A stretch of 64,000 bases of DNA from Ridgeia piscesae (GCA_025642075.2 JAODUO010000080.1:62001-126000), one strand, 5' to 3'; positions 12,601-26,149 are shown, counted from the stretch's first letter. A program made the numbers and translations. Notes: a model not told the origin generated them from the sequence alone.

Positions 12601-14429
12601 ACAGTGCAAACTCTATGGTTCATTTCAGATATTATCAGTTGTGTTCAATAATCATAAAACAGCTAGAATAAAACCTCTTGTGAGATCTAACTTAAAAACC
12701 GTGTTTTCTGGAGAGAAAGAAATATTCCATAGAAAACATTCCCACATGTCGCTCACTAACACCACTGATAGTGTGTTTTCTTTATGACACTGATGCAATA
12801 TGACATCTGATCAATATATAATGGCTACAGCTACAATAAAATATCCTTGTCGGATGTACTTAGATAAAACATCAGTTTATAAAATAATAATTCCACACGA
12901 GGCATTCTCTGCATGTGTGCACTGACAGTGACAGTGCCAGGTGCACAATTCCTCCAGAGCACTGCCAACTGACACCTGATCTGACAAAACTAGAAACTAT
13001 GTGAAATCCCTAACATTAACTAACATCTATCTATATGCTTCATGCATCTCTAACCTCAGATCCGATATCACACTGCCCACGTTTACCGCAACAACATCCC
13101 ATGGCCTGAGAGAAAGAGACAACCGTCTACAATACCTTCCAAGGCACCTGCATGACTGACCACGGTCATCCGTCACATGCTGAGTGAAGCCACACACTAC
13201 CCTGTCCACCTATCCGACACACTGTTCCTCCGTAGTCCGCCGACGTACGATATAAACCCCGGAACGTTGCCGACGGACGCGTTTATAGAACAACGCAGTG
13301 TGGGCACAACCAGCCAAATTACGGCTCAATTACCATGTCTTACTGGCGCCAAATCTGCGTGGTTGCTTAACCAAATTGCCTGGTAGCAACGGCGGGCAAA
13401 ACCAACACACGAACAGCAGCATCCACAACGATGTGATGCACAGCCGAACACTTGGGAGTGGACGATGGTGCAAGCTTTAATGGCACGACATTATGCCTGC
13501 TCGTTAGTGGTCACAGTAGGGTATTAAACGAAGGCACCAGATCTGATAAGTCGGCGTCCTGTAAATGCCGCAGTGGAATAGTCCGCCTGGACGAGATTGT
13601 TGCGCACTGTCAGTCTGTGATGAGGCGGGTGGAATAATATCGGGGTAAACTGCCACAGATGCGCACGAATAAGAACCACCAGAGAGAGCTATCACATGTA
13701 ATAAAGTGTATGCTGAAGACAGAGACTGACTTCACTGTCTGGTTCTAGTACGAGTCAGTCATGCTGGTTACTGGCATGCTCCATAGCTATTGCAAGGTAT
13801 ATTCTGCAATTATTCTGGCCAATTACAGATCGATTATTTAGATGAGCCCAACTTGATTGTGGTAAAGCAGGAAAGACTATAAAACATTTTTATAATGGTT
13901 CATGGTATCTAATGGGTACATGAACCTGACCTGAAAAAATGTACTATTTTAGTACTCTCTAGCTGCAAACTATGATTTTTCTGCATCATGTGCTACAAAG
14001 TGTATGGATGACAAGTAAAAATATCTCACACTATTCTCCTGCTCAGCAATGGTTTGTGATATCATTATAATATTATAATGAAAAACGTTTCCCCACTACT
14101 AACCTCACCAAAGCAATATATATTGTCAGTCATGAAACATAGTATATAAAATATATTAAAAAAATAATTTTCCAAGATTTCGTATAGTTTTGTATTATTA
14201 AATGTTTGGCACTTATTACTGATGTAATTCATACCTGTTACACATGTCATGTGCCCCTTTGTGGCACAGTTTTGTTAAAGTAGGGTTAAAAAATAACAAA
14301 ATAAATAAAATAAATAGACAAATACATTATTAAAATGTCCATGATAAAAAGTTAGTAGAAACTGTACTAAAATGTAATAAATATATAAACAAATAAATAT
14401 GAAGGTATGGATGAAAATGTGACACGCAC
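9605..14429 (-). other. BCAR1: Intron between SH3 exon and last coding exon
   Basis: 4825-base GT-AG intron defined by the donor after 14430 and the acceptor before 9604. I see no other exon in it. It contains the long palindrome at 9841-9956, a 22-base direct duplication (GTGACAATTATCTTATT core) at about 10215-10250, and otherwise AT-rich unique-looking sequence. A somewhat GC- and CpG-richer patch lies at about 13030-13700, without a supportable gene. Confidence 0.85.
9841..9956. repeat. Long imperfect palindrome in CAS intron
   Basis: Left arm 9841-9899 and right arm 9900-9956 are reverse complements over most of their length (CATGACTGTTACATGTAA is exact; the centre is AGCAATATTGCT). As RNA it would fold as one hairpin of nearly 60 base pairs with a tiny loop. 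It lies about 240 bases from the last-exon acceptor. It could be a MITE or a small-RNA precursor. Confidence 0.85.
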
Positions 14430-14756
14430 CTTATCTGACTCGACCAACCAGCTCCTCCGATGCCAGTTGATGTCGCCCTGACTGGGCGGGGTCTGGTAGA
14501 TACTCCCGCCCTCTTCCGCAGGCTTCTGTCGCTGCAGGACCGGGGTGAGTTCACCGGCTCGGGGGGTGTACATCCCGGCAAGTATCCGCAGTCGGTTCCC
14601 GGGAGCGATCCCGGTCTTGTCCCTCAGTGTGCACAGCCACCATCCTTCGAGTCCTCGCGTGTCCCGCTCCACGACTGTCAGGATGTCCCCACGGCTGAAG
14701 GCGATCTCGTCGGGTGTCTCCGCGATGTTGTCATACAGAGCCTTTGCCAGCACCAT
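14430..14756 (-). CDS. BCAR1: p130Cas/BCAR1-like, SH3-domain exon
   Basis: Exon of 327 bases (109 codons, phase 0 at both ends) with acceptor TTTTCAG before 14756 and donor AAG|GTGCGT after 14430. It encodes the N-terminal SH3 domain, protein residues about 10-70. Visible hallmarks are the ALYDN strand with the conserved tyrosine (residue 15), an acidic RT loop (ETPDEI), the double tryptophan in EGWWLC (46-47) and the APGNR motif that closes the ligand groove. The family SH3 binds proline-rich segments of FAK/Pyk2, PTP-PEST and C3G. After the domain come a GMYTP linker, a proline- and glutamine-containing stretch and a first YxxP site (YQTP, near residue 94). The exon opens with ATG immediately after the acceptor, so a transcript splicing a non-coding first exon directly here could start translation at MVLAKALYDN. 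The SH3 sequence is close to vertebrate BCAR1 in every core position I compared. Confidence 0.95.
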
Positions 14757-14898
14757 CTGAAAAGACAACGGCTTCTGTGGAGTAAAACGCTTACTTTGGG
14801 GTTATACACACAGCTATATATATATTTTTCTTTCGCATTATTTTAATATCTACGCAAACTAGGATTTTGCCTTATTAACTTTTACTTTACTCCTAATA

Positions 14899-16359
14899 CC
14901 TGGATCCATTTGGTGACAACTGGGACACTGCTCATGGTCCCCTAGTGCCTTGACACATTTGTTGACAACTGGGACACTGCTCATGGTCCCCTAGTGCCTT
15001 GACACATTTGTTGACAACTGGGACACTGCTCATGGTCCCCTAGTGCCTTGACACATTTGTTGACAACTGGGACACTGCTCATGGTCCCCTAGTGCCATGA
15101 CACATTTGTTGACAACTGGGACACTGCTCATGGTCCCCTAGTGCCATGACACATTTGTTGACAACTGGGACACTGCCCATGGTCCCCTAGTGCCTTGACA
15201 CATTTGTTGACAACTGGGACACTGCTCATGGTCCCCCAGTGCCTTGACACATTTGTTGACAACTGGGACACTGCTCATGGTCCCCTGGTGCCTTGACACA
15301 TTTGTTGACAACTGGGACACTGCTCGTGGTCCCCTGGTGCCTGGATCCATTTGGTGACAACTGGGACACTGCTCGTGGTCCCCTAATGCCTTGACACATT
15401 TGTTGACAACTGGGACACTGCTCATGGTCCCCTAGTGCCTTGACACATTTGTTGACAACTGGGACACTGCTCATGGTCCCCTAGTGCCTTGACACATTTG
15501 TTGACAACTGGGACACTGCTCATGGTCCCCTAGTGCCTTGACACATTTGTTGACAACTGGGACACTGCTCATGGTCCCCCAGTGCCTTGACACATTTGTT
15601 GACAACTGGGACACTGCCCATGGTCCCCTAGTGCCTTGACACATTTGTTGACAATTGGGACATTGCCCATGGTCCCCTAGTGCCTTGACACATTTGTTGA
15701 CAACTGGGACACTGCTCATGGTCCCCTAGTGCCTTGACACATTTGTTGACAACTGGGACACTGCTCATGGTCCCCCAGTGCCTTGACACATTTGTTGACA
15801 ACTGGGACACTACTCGTGGTCCCCTAGTGCCTTGACACATTTGTTGACAACTGGGACACTGCTCATGGTCCCCTAGTGCCTTGACACATTTGTTGACAAT
15901 TGGGACATTGCTCATGGTCCCCTAGTGCCTTGACACATTTGTTGACAACTGGGACACTGCCCATGGTCCCCTAGTGCCTTGACACATTTGTTGACAACTG
16001 GGACACTGCTCATGGTCCCCTAGTGCCTTGACACATTTGTTGACAACTGGGACACTGCTCATGGTCCCCTAGTGCCTTGACACATTTATTGACAACTGGG
16101 ACACTGACTCAGTGGTCCCCTAGTGCCATGACACATTTGTTGACAACTGAGACACTGCTCATGGTCCCCTAGTGCCTTGACACATTTATTGACAACTGGG
16201 ACACTACTCGTGGTCCCCTAGTGCCTTGACACATTTGTTGACAACTGAGACACTGCTCATGGTCCCCTAGTGCCTTGACACATTTATTGACAACTGGGAC
16301 ACTACTCGTGGTCCCCTAGTGCCATGACACATTTGTTGACAACTGGGACACTGCTCATA
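14899..16359. repeat. 49-bp minisatellite, about 30 copies
   Basis: Head-to-tail units of 49 bases (for example CCTAGTGCC at 14941 recurs at 14990), about 1461 bases in total. Copies are highly similar. Variants include GGATCC units at 14899 and 15340, TTTATTGACAA and ACTACTCGTGG units near the right end, and one unit with a 2-base insertion near 16107. Units with GAGACACTGCTCATGG and GGGACACTACTCGTGG alternate at about 16130-16320, a 98-bp higher-order repeat. Each unit contains GGGAC...GTCCC arms able to form a small hairpin. The array ends 143 bases from the SH3-exon acceptor. Confidence 0.97.
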
Positions 16360-19325
16360 GATGTTGAGATTGACTGAAACTCTTGTCTTGATGAAACTGT
16401 GATGTTGGTGTCAAATCTAGGTGTAACAGAAATTACTATTATTATTAATTATGCTGTCATCCTCAAGTTTGGACAACAAATTGACCAGTTTCCATAAACA
16501 TTCCCAGATGATAATTCAACTAAGACACCAGAAACGTGTTTTTCTTTAATCTCTATAGAAGAGATTTTATACCAAAGACAACACTGGAGAATGTGCAAAT
16601 GTCTGCATCCTCCATAGATGACACTAACCCTTGTCAAGTTTATTTGTCAAATGTCAACTGTTGCGGACTTAGTTGTCGCTATCAAATGTCCACGAACCAT
16701 GTACACCTTCCAGACACTTTACAGATACAGTGACTTGCAAGTTATCAACCACGTCACCAAGGTTCCGTCTTCATGTATGTCAACAAACATGTCTGTCACA
16801 TATCAGCTGAACACCACTCTTCCTAAGCACTGTTCCATATGACAAGTTGAACACTTCACCTAAGTCCTAACAAGAAAATAGTAAAATGACCATTAAGGTG
16901 GTAAGTTTCATGCAAACAAACACCTTGATGTCTTTAGCAGTCAGTGTGTCCATGACACCTTCTTTATGAGAGACAACACCCAGATCTGAGACGTTCTGCT
17001 CTCTGGTAGTTTTACTGCAAAGTGTCACCAACTGTCATGACAATTTAAAGTCCACATGATGGCTATATCCACAAGTCAATGCATAACACAATTTCTTCTG
17101 TGTAGTTAAATTAACCATCTAGATGTCAGCCTAACACTCCAGAACACACTACCTATCCCGACAACTTCTACATCTGACCACTGTTGACCCATGTCCATCT
17201 ACACCAAGCCCCCCACAATCCAGTCCCTTCTCCCCTCAGACTGTGTCTGTCCCACCAGGGGGAGACACTACTCCCTATCACTGCCCCAAAGACCCACCAA
17301 ATCCCTCTCCCTGTCCCCCTACTTCTCTATCTTTATGTAGAACAGCTGTCACCGGACCAGGGATATTTGTTCCCTGTCACCAGTGGGACCAGGACGTACT
17401 TCTCCCTCAGCAGTTCTGGTCAATGTCACCTTACATAAGGCTGTAGACAGGCTGACAACATGGGTCGGACAAGCCTTCTCAACTTACCCACAGTGACAGA
17501 TTTATACCACAATTCCAACACTACTGGTTGTGAGATGAAGTTATTGGTTAGTTCTTTTTCACTGGAGAGCTTTTCTTATCACAATATTGTCAACAAATGA
17601 CAAATGTCAAGAGTGTTCATAATGTGATATTGACATTTTATCTTCTCAGCAGTGACGACCTGGTATAAAATTGTTGTTTTCTAAATCCAGCCATGTATTA
17701 TAATAAAAACAAACTACATTCTATTCCATTTTTAACATGTCACATGTGGGTGGTTCAGCCACTGTCAGTGGCATATTCATTTTTTGGTTTGGATGACTTG
17801 CAAAATAAAATAAATATTGTGCTATTTCTGACTTTGAAGTTTGACAATCACACTATAAAAAGTGGGTTTTACCTGATAATCCATCAACCCAGATATGAAA
17901 CTGTGTTGTCATAGTATAATTTATAGGACCTGGTGGTTTTCTCTGGTATTTCTCAGTCAATCACTCAACCTGCTAAATGCTCACAGGAGTCTGGATTCCT
18001 GGAATATTTATCAGTGGACTCGGGACATCCACTGACTCTGTGGTTGGCCTCACTAGTCCAATCACACTGATGGCCATTCCTGTGGTCAACCAAACTCACA
18101 GGATTTGGACATATTAAGTGGACCAACATGGTCAGTGGGTCCTGACGTTTGCAGCAGGTGGGAGGAAAAGATGCATGGAATGCTCCCCAATGGGGACTCC
18201 CGGGAACATATATAGACTTAGGGGGTGTTCTAGGCGTCATCTAGAACTTCTTGGATATCGGTAATATGGGAAAACAAGGACATGATGTTAGCTTGTAACA
18301 GATGTTTTTATTTATAATTATTAAAATAGACGTTATAACATTAAATTCCATGCATCTACACTTATTTGTCAACTGTACACAAACAATCATAATGTCATGT
18401 GTTGGTCAAAGTCTGGAATGCCTACAAGATCATAGTATCATAAAAAATTGTGACATACACTGAAAGATCAGGATATTGGTCAAGATTATCTCATAAGCAG
18501 AGAGACAGGTTACAATACTATACACAGGTGAGATGAGACAGAGGGTAAACAGTCAAGATTCTCGGATTTTAATTGCCTGATAATAAAATTAAGGCCCGGT
18601 TGTAAAAGGTTGCTGTCTGCTCCTTGGTTTTAAATATATTATTTAATATATTTTATGACTACAATACTTAAGTTGATAATATAGAACCTGCCAAAATGTG
18701 TCTTGCTCATAAAAGTGTTTGCAATTTGAACGTTTCCACAATGCAACACATTCAAATGGTAAACAAAACATCCCATTTCAAAACAACTATTATTGGCAAT
18801 GAATAGTGCTGAGGCTAGCCAGGTTAATTAAAAGAAATATCTTTTCATGTTCAACATGCACATGTTCCAGACACCAGACTTCCTGTTACAAATTACTATA
18901 GTATGCCGGTTAATTCTGGGGGTGGGGCCATTTTTATCCATAAGTAGTCAAAATCAATCAAGAATAGTTTGGCAGCTAGTGTTAACTTGGTTAACCACTT
19001 GCTGGTCAAAACCGGTTTCGACCGGCTAAAAACGAAACCGGTCAGGACATAGGTCAAGGGGTTAGGACACTGATTCACCTTCCAGCGTTATCTGCACTGA
19101 CTGCGGCTAGAATCATCCCAATCTGTTGAGATGTCATCAACAACACCTCATCAAGTCTGTCCCTCACTCTTCCTCACCTCAAACAACATCAGATCCAGTT
19201 AGCATCGACATAGACAACCACTGCACTCAAAGCTGGGTTGTCGGGCTCATCAGCCAGATTCATCCTAGCATGGCAATTATTAGCAGGAAGTAGGCTGAAT
19301 CATTTGTGTTGGATGGGAGAACTTT

Positions 19326-19862
19326 CAGGACAGGACAGGGCAGGGCAGGGCAGGGCAGGACAGGACAGGACAGGACAGGACAGGACAGGACAGGACAGGA
19401 CAGGACAGGACAGGACAGGACAGGACAGGAGAGGAGAGGAGAGGAGAGGAGAGGAAGGAAGGAAGGAGAGGAGAGGAGAGGGAGAGAGGGAGGAGGAGAG
19501 GAGAGGAGAGGAGAGGAGAGGAGAGGAGAGTAGAGGAGAGTAGAGGAGGACAGGACAGGACAGGACAGGAGAGGAGAGGAGAGGAGAGGAGAGGAGAGGA
19601 GAGGACAGGACAGGACAGGAGAGGACAGGAGAGGACAGGAGAGGACAGGAGAGGAAGAGAGAGGACAGGACAGGACAGGACAGGACATGAGAGGAGAGGA
19701 GAGGAGAGGAGAGGAGAGGAGAGGAGAGGAGAGGAGAGGAGAGGAGAGGAGGGAGAGGAGAGGAGAGGAGAGGAGAGGAGAGGAGAGGAGAGGACAGGAC
19801 AGGACAAGACAGACAAGACAAGACAAGACAAGACAAGAGACAAGACAAGACAAGACAAGACA
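19326..19862. repeat. Polypurine pentanucleotide microsatellite (GGACA / GGAGA / AGACA)n
   Basis: About 535 bases in 5-base steps, shifting from GGGCA and GGACA to GGAGA, back and forth, then to AAGAC at the right end. The plus strand is almost wholly purine plus C. Long frames through it (PLLSS, GQDRT peptides) are artefacts of the repeat. The GGA-rich strand could form triplex or quadruplex-like structure. Confidence 0.95.
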
Positions 19863-21395
19863 GGCCCTTGAGGTTAATCCAGACTGTCACTGCAAAATTT
19901 GAATATCTAAACAACACAATATTGGCGGCATGGCGTGTTTAGAATCTGAATATTACATTTAACATTTTAACATTATGCAGTTATAATACTCAGATTGTAT
20001 ACACAATTTCAGTCTTAATAAACACAACATTGCATAATATATAGTACTATACAATCACATTTGTTCTAATTTAACAACCAAAAGAAACAGCTAATGTCAG
20101 TTTGCCTGCAAAGAATCTCAACCTTAATGGAATTTCTTTGATGTAAATCAACTTGCCACCTTGACAGATCTGTGCTGGCATCTGTGCAGTAGGCAATATA
20201 TGGTGCATCTTCCGAGTAGGCAAATGCTGGTGACAGGGTAGATCTAATAATAGTGATCTGATGCATAACATCTGCATCTGATCTTGTCTTAGACAACCTT
20301 CACAGATTCGCGAGAGGCAAATGAACACAGACTGACAGAAGGATTTTCCCACCGCTATAAACCAAGAAGAAAAATGCCAACAGCAGGATGTTGGGATTAT
20401 CAGGAATTTCAAATGGATCACATTTCTGTAGTGAAGTCAGTCCGGGAGACACTCATCTATGCAGATGTCACATATAGTATTACATCCGATATCTGATTAG
20501 GATTTGTACTATTCTGGCTATTTCTGATAGTGCCACTCTGTCGAACACCAAACAGAAGGGTATGTTTACAAGTTATCTGGTTACTTCTAAACCATGACTT
20601 GTGTCATATCTTTTGGTGTTACAATCAAATCATAATGTTGTTATTTTCACATGGAATACAAAGAAAGTATTTATTTTCATTTTAATGTTTATTGCAAACA
20701 TTTCCAAGTTGGATTAAAAAACGTCTGATGGATAAAGCCATACTATACCATGAGTATTAAGTAACTTAAGAACTTTCCAACTAAACAACATTATTTTATA
20801 CATAAATATATCACTGCTGTACTTTACTGAACATTCTTCTTTATATATTATGACAGGATTAATAAGCAATACAGCTTGTACCTAAGTATTGCCTCCTATT
20901 TAAATTAATGACATTATCGCTATATACCACTAATTAAATTACTTTTCTATTTACACGTCACTTCTTGAACCATTGGATTTGGGAGAATCAGCAGGGAGTT
21001 ATGAAGGCCAGAAAGGGTGAGAGTCATATATCAAGTACTGACCAGTCACCTGTACATGCGGGCAGGGCCACAAAGTGTTAATCACAAACTAACAAATTTC
21101 ACCTTGCTGACCCAACTCAAGACACATGCTTTCACACCAACAGCAGCGACATAAATCCCAGGCAAATGGTGAGGGCTGCGAGAGGATTCTATCACTGATG
21201 GCTCTGATGCAAGTCTAACACAGTCAATCTTAACAAGGAAATGATGGAGTTGGCAGTAATGGATGTGTGCTGAAATTTCTGCGCATTAGCCTCAATACTG
21301 AGATGATTTCAACTGTATGAAAGAAATCAGAGACAAAGTAGTAAAAATAAAACATTACTACAAGGAATATAGAATAACGCTTCAAAGATGTACCC

Positions 21396-21443
21396 CTATC
21401 TAAATGTACCCCACCCTAAGAATGGTGGGGTACATTTAGATAG
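21396..21443. repeat. Perfect 20-bp inverted repeat with 8-base loop
   Basis: CTATCTAAATGTACCCCACC (21396-21415) and its exact reverse complement (21424-21443) are separated by CTAAGAAT. In transcribed RNA on either strand this is a very stable hairpin. Confidence 0.95.
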
Positions 21444-21451
21444 ATAGGTTG

Positions 21452-21512
21452 GACTCTTGATAAGCCAAAGGGCATCTAGGGTTGATTCTCTAGGTGGCAA
21501 TCTTGTTAAATA
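21452..21512. repeat. Dispersed repeat, copy 1
   Basis: GACTCTTGATAAGCCAAAGG and, about 20 bases further, GGTGGCAATCTTGTT match in order and orientation the copy at 55664-55740. Family unknown. Confidence 0.5.
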
Positions 21513-24500
21513 ACCCACTGTAAGCATTATATAGATATGAAAGTTTGAAATTATTTCATTGGTTGTGAATCAATGTAATTTAATTTAACTTTTATTTCGA
21601 ACATGCGTACAAATGATTTGTTGTTTTTGCGCACAAATGCCTATTGATGAAGTAAATTAGAAAAAAATCGAACATTTACACTGAGTAGATAGGAGCTTAT
21701 CAAACCAAATGCAGGTTGAGTGTAACCTGGTGGTGTCCAGTGGTCAATAATGTCTATGTTTGATAAATTATTAAATATATACTGTGGCTACATGGTCATC
21801 AAACCATGGCCACATATCCTCTACCCGGTACGTTTACACTGGACATGTTGGTGGAGGCTCTGATGAAAGACGTGTCCTTCGAGTACTGTAGTGAGAAGGA
21901 TGTGGGTACATCTGTCAAACAGTAATCCAAGAATCTCATTGTAACCAGCCAGAAATACCCAGACACTGTCTCGGTGCACTGGATGAAGTCCCAGCTCTGT
22001 AGTTATTTGAGCAGATACATGAGATGTAATCACTCCTTGTCTTCGTGAGTGGGTGAGTTTATCTAGACAGAAAGTCTGCCCTGTTTTTGTCCTAAGCTGG
22101 TTCGTTTTAACCATCCTTCCCGTATTCTGTGGCAGGGTATTTCATTCGTTTTTGTGTGACCTCCTCCTTTCAGAACCAATCTCCAATCTGGGGTAAAATT
22201 TCACCAAGACCCTGGATGTGTGATTAGTTCTCCTGACAGCAACATGAGAAGATCTACAAGTTGTATGGTCTTCTCTGAGAAACACTTTAAATGTGGGCTA
22301 AATAAATCTGCCTTTATGCAGCTTAGTGAAAGCAGAGTAGAACCTCGGCCTTTTCAAAAAGAAATCTGGCACTTGGCATCTGGCAAAAATTCCTGCTTCC
22401 GCATCTTGCAATAACCACACACACCATGTGGAAAGAAATCTCACAGTGAAGCATCAAAGAGCCGTGAGATATATCAGGCATTACATTTCTCCTGCACCTA
22501 CAAGTTTAGACGAATCCCCAGTCCATCTAGAGTTATGGTAGTCTGTTCAACCATCTGCCTCAGCATCTGCTAAATCACAGCAGGATTTCTCTTCCTGTCA
22601 GACCACCATCAGTGGTCAACCAGCCCTTGAATTGGTCAGTGGTCAGAAAGCAGCGATGACATGTTCACTGACACAAAAGGTCCCAACTGAGAAGCTGCTG
22701 ATTGACGAACCCTGACAACTGGTCCATGCTATCCCCGGCTGGACCTCGGGCAATGTTACATCTGGTCTCAATCGGAAATCTATTTCCAGGACGGATATAA
22801 TTCGCAGGATGTGAGGCGTGACATCAGCGGAAGACCAACCTACTCCTTCAAGACTTGTGCCCAGATGTAACAGATGTTGCAGAAAACACCTACTGTAGAC
22901 CCAGAAACAGTCACACGGTTGTGTTCTACTCCACAAGGTCATGCTCCATCAATGAACATCAATGTCCTTTCCCGAAGAACATCCCAATCTGATGTTCGTA
23001 AGACGACTCTGTTTCTTTATCTAAGGGAAAGTCCCAGAAGTTTGCAAAATGTCAAAATGCATTAAGTGTTATGTCGGAGGTGGAGTTTGGTCATGGGGAA
23101 ATATATTGCTACAGTGGCTCTATCTACTGAGTGTAACAATACAAACTAATGCTAATTTTACTAGGAATTTTTTACTGTAGAAATCACACGCTACATGCTA
23201 TGTAACATGGGGGTATTGGACCAGAGTGGTTCTAACTAACATTAAATGCACACCATATTCTTTATTTTGCTACCATCTCCATGATATGATGCTCTGATCT
23301 GGGTCAACCAAAATTCATGTCATTTTCTGACAGAGCCATCCTGATTAACCTGGGGCACTGGTAGAACTTTGGCCTGACTAAGGGTTATGTCTCATTACGA
23401 GGGTGGGAAGCATGTCAATTAAGGGCCATTAGTGCCTGCCACGGAGATGTGAAAGATAACGACCCAACTTATGTTGAACAGTACCGATAAAAAATGAAGC
23501 AGGAATGCGAAGCAAATACACGTATTGACTGAGCTCGTCATGTGCCAGCTGCGAGACAGAAGTTCCTGTATCAGTTTACCATTTAGTTAGTGTCTAACAC
23601 ACATTCAGGGACTCTACGCAAACACACTACATTTATGTATTCAGTTTACTAACACAGGCATTTGTTTAGCAGCTACAGTTCCGCTGTTTATCCACAAACT
23701 GTGTCCATAGCAGAGTCGCAGTTGGCTTGTGCAAAGACATCTCATCGCAGTCAGATAGGCTGACTACTAAAAGGTGTCACAACTAAATTTAAGTTATTGT
23801 AAGAAACTATGTACAGCAACATCTACATGGATAGCAGGGAGAACCATTTGGTATATAATCCCGCGGTCACCCCACGGGCAGCATCGGACCATTTAATAAC
23901 ATGATACAAAAATATAAATAAATAAAACTAATAAATAAATACATATACCACTCTAAGTACTTCTTTTGCATCTAGTAATTCCTAAGAAAATATTAATTAA
24001 TGTTTATCAATTTTCCTCAAAGATTTATCTATAGACCATAATACCCTTCATTTGGATTGGTAAAAACAGGACAAAAAACTTAACAAACTGACCTGCATAA
24101 TTCTAAGTGAACGGGATATGTATAATGTATAAGTGTGATTGGATGTTTGAGTAAGGTATTCAGAGACCTGCAACATGTTAACATGTGTCATAGACAGCAG
24201 CTAGAACTGACGACAGAGTCTGGCTGGAGAGGCAAACAACTCAAAAATGTCCTTCCTTGTGTCAACATCCTGGCTGATGGCCAATCAAACTAATGATGAT
24301 TTGTAATTGGGCTGTGCCCACAACTGCTTGTATTAATGACAATGTCTGAATTATGATAGTGGTTTGCGACCACTAAACATCGGGGTTATCAGAGGCAGTC
24401 ATCTCTGTGGCCCATGGTATATTGTCATCACCATAATTGATTATCTTAATCACCCGGTAATTGTTATTGGCTGCAGTGACTGGAATCATCATCATAATAT

Positions 24501-26149
24501 TGTAGTATTATCGTTAGCATCAAATGTGAGAGATAAAATAAGAGAAAATGTACAACCACTACGGCACACAACATGAAAATCATCATCACAGTACTAATGA
24601 ACTACTGTCACAAATCTGAAATTAAATATTTAACAGGGTGCTTGCAACGTGTTTGTTCTGTGCTAACGCAGCAACTGTTTTAAGCTGTGTTAATGTTTCT
24701 TACACAGCTATTGGCGATTAGCACAACACCCATTTAAACATAAATAATAATAAACACCTTTCCACATTTGTACAACCTACAGTTTCACAAGGACAGTGCA
24801 AGTTTTCAAAGGGAGAGTGCCAGTGTTCCTTAGCCATAGACGATACATTTTCGGAGTTTACCGTATCAGTTATTATGAATATAGGATCATCCCGACCATA
24901 CCAACATCAAAGAGACACAAATGGGTAAAATGGCTGATGTGTACAATATTACCTGTAGAGCATATTCAATGTTGTGTTTACAAAATGATTTAACTGTTCT
25001 GGTGCTTGGACAGCAACAGTTATTGGCAGGAGTTCTGGTGAATTAGTCTCTTTGAATGTCTGAACATTGAGACAACACCGACATCAAAGGGACTGAAGAC
25101 TAAACCAACCGATATGTACCGTATTGCTCACAGACCGTGGCCAATGTTTTGTTTACAATACAAACACTGCATGGTTGATATGTTCCGTTTCCGGCTTACT
25201 AAGAATATTTTTGAATGCCGCATACCATAAACATGTGCTTATTATAGTGTTAAGAACATTGCATTAATACATGCTGATCTTAAAAGTTATCTAATGTCAC
25301 ACGCAAGTAAAAGGTTGTCTTTGAACATCAACGTCTGAACATAAGACAGTAGAATCTTTGATCAGGAGTTAGTTTGGCACAGACGCAGGTTTCACATGAG
25401 GGCTCTGTAAGTTACTCTTAATGGGCACCTCCGTTTGTGACTTCACACGCAAGTAAAAAAGTTCTCTTCACTACAGTCAGCACTGTTGTCAAGATGTCAG
25501 ATAAGCCAGTCATACTGGTGGTGACTGGCGAGATAAAGAAATCAAACAGTAAAGACAGAGAAAGGTGAATCAGTGTAGGTGAAGAGACAGTAATATGAGT
25601 CGGTCGGTATGTTTAAACGTTAACTGTCAAAGAGAGAGAAAGAAGACGTTTGACATTGTGTTAATAATCCCACGTGTGTTCTGTGGACGTTATCATCTGG
25701 TCATGGAAATGTGGGAAAATGCTCTTCAGAAATTGGGAAATGTTTACAAAAAGTGGGAAACGTCCATCTCTACTCAACTTTATAGAGTTTTATGGTTTGT
25801 TTTTATTTTTAACATGCCAGTTGTATGACGGCACAAAATGTGAAATCATCGTCAATCATTTTAAAGTGTATACGGCTTTTTTATAATTAAACAACAGTGC
25901 ATTTTATCCAAAAAACATGGAAATATATAACACCCAAATGTAACTTAATACCAATCATTTAAAAATTAACTTAATGGTATTCACAACGTCAATTCTGAAC
26001 TATAAATAAATACCCGGGGTAGTTTCCACATTCAGATTTCATAGAAAAAATTATCATTTGTATAATATACTTTTCAATGCCAGATACATATGTTACATTG
26101 AATTCCACCAAAATATAGACATCGGTGTTTATTGGTTTTAGATTCTTAC

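Larger units (their letters stand above)
14757..26149 (-). other. BCAR1: Intron upstream of the SH3 exon
   Basis: 11,393-base GT-AG intron in the model. It holds the 49-bp minisatellite, the polypurine block, the 21.4-kb hairpin and a dispersed repeat copy, listed separately. Between about 16.4-19.3 kb and 21.5-26.1 kb I see only AT-rich sequence with short spurious frames. Around 21.8-23.07 kb several 60-100 codon frames on both strands overlap without a recognisable family; I leave them unassigned. Confidence 0.6.

Noticed and set aside
15138..15915. Repetitive protein with CVKALGDHEQCPSC-type units
   Set aside because: The 49-bp period is not a multiple of three; the frames are translations of the minisatellite and lie in a CAS intron.
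14899..16359. CRISPR-like array
   Set aside because: Units are contiguous with no unique spacers, and the genome is eukaryotic; it is a minisatellite.
19260..19917. Long frames of SPLLSS or GQDRT repeats on both strands
   Set aside because: Pentanucleotide microsatellite; five-base period cycles through all frames.
21821..23065. Cluster of overlapping 60-100 codon frames as a pseudogene
   Set aside because: No frame on either strand showed a known domain; kept only as an unassigned note in the intron entry.
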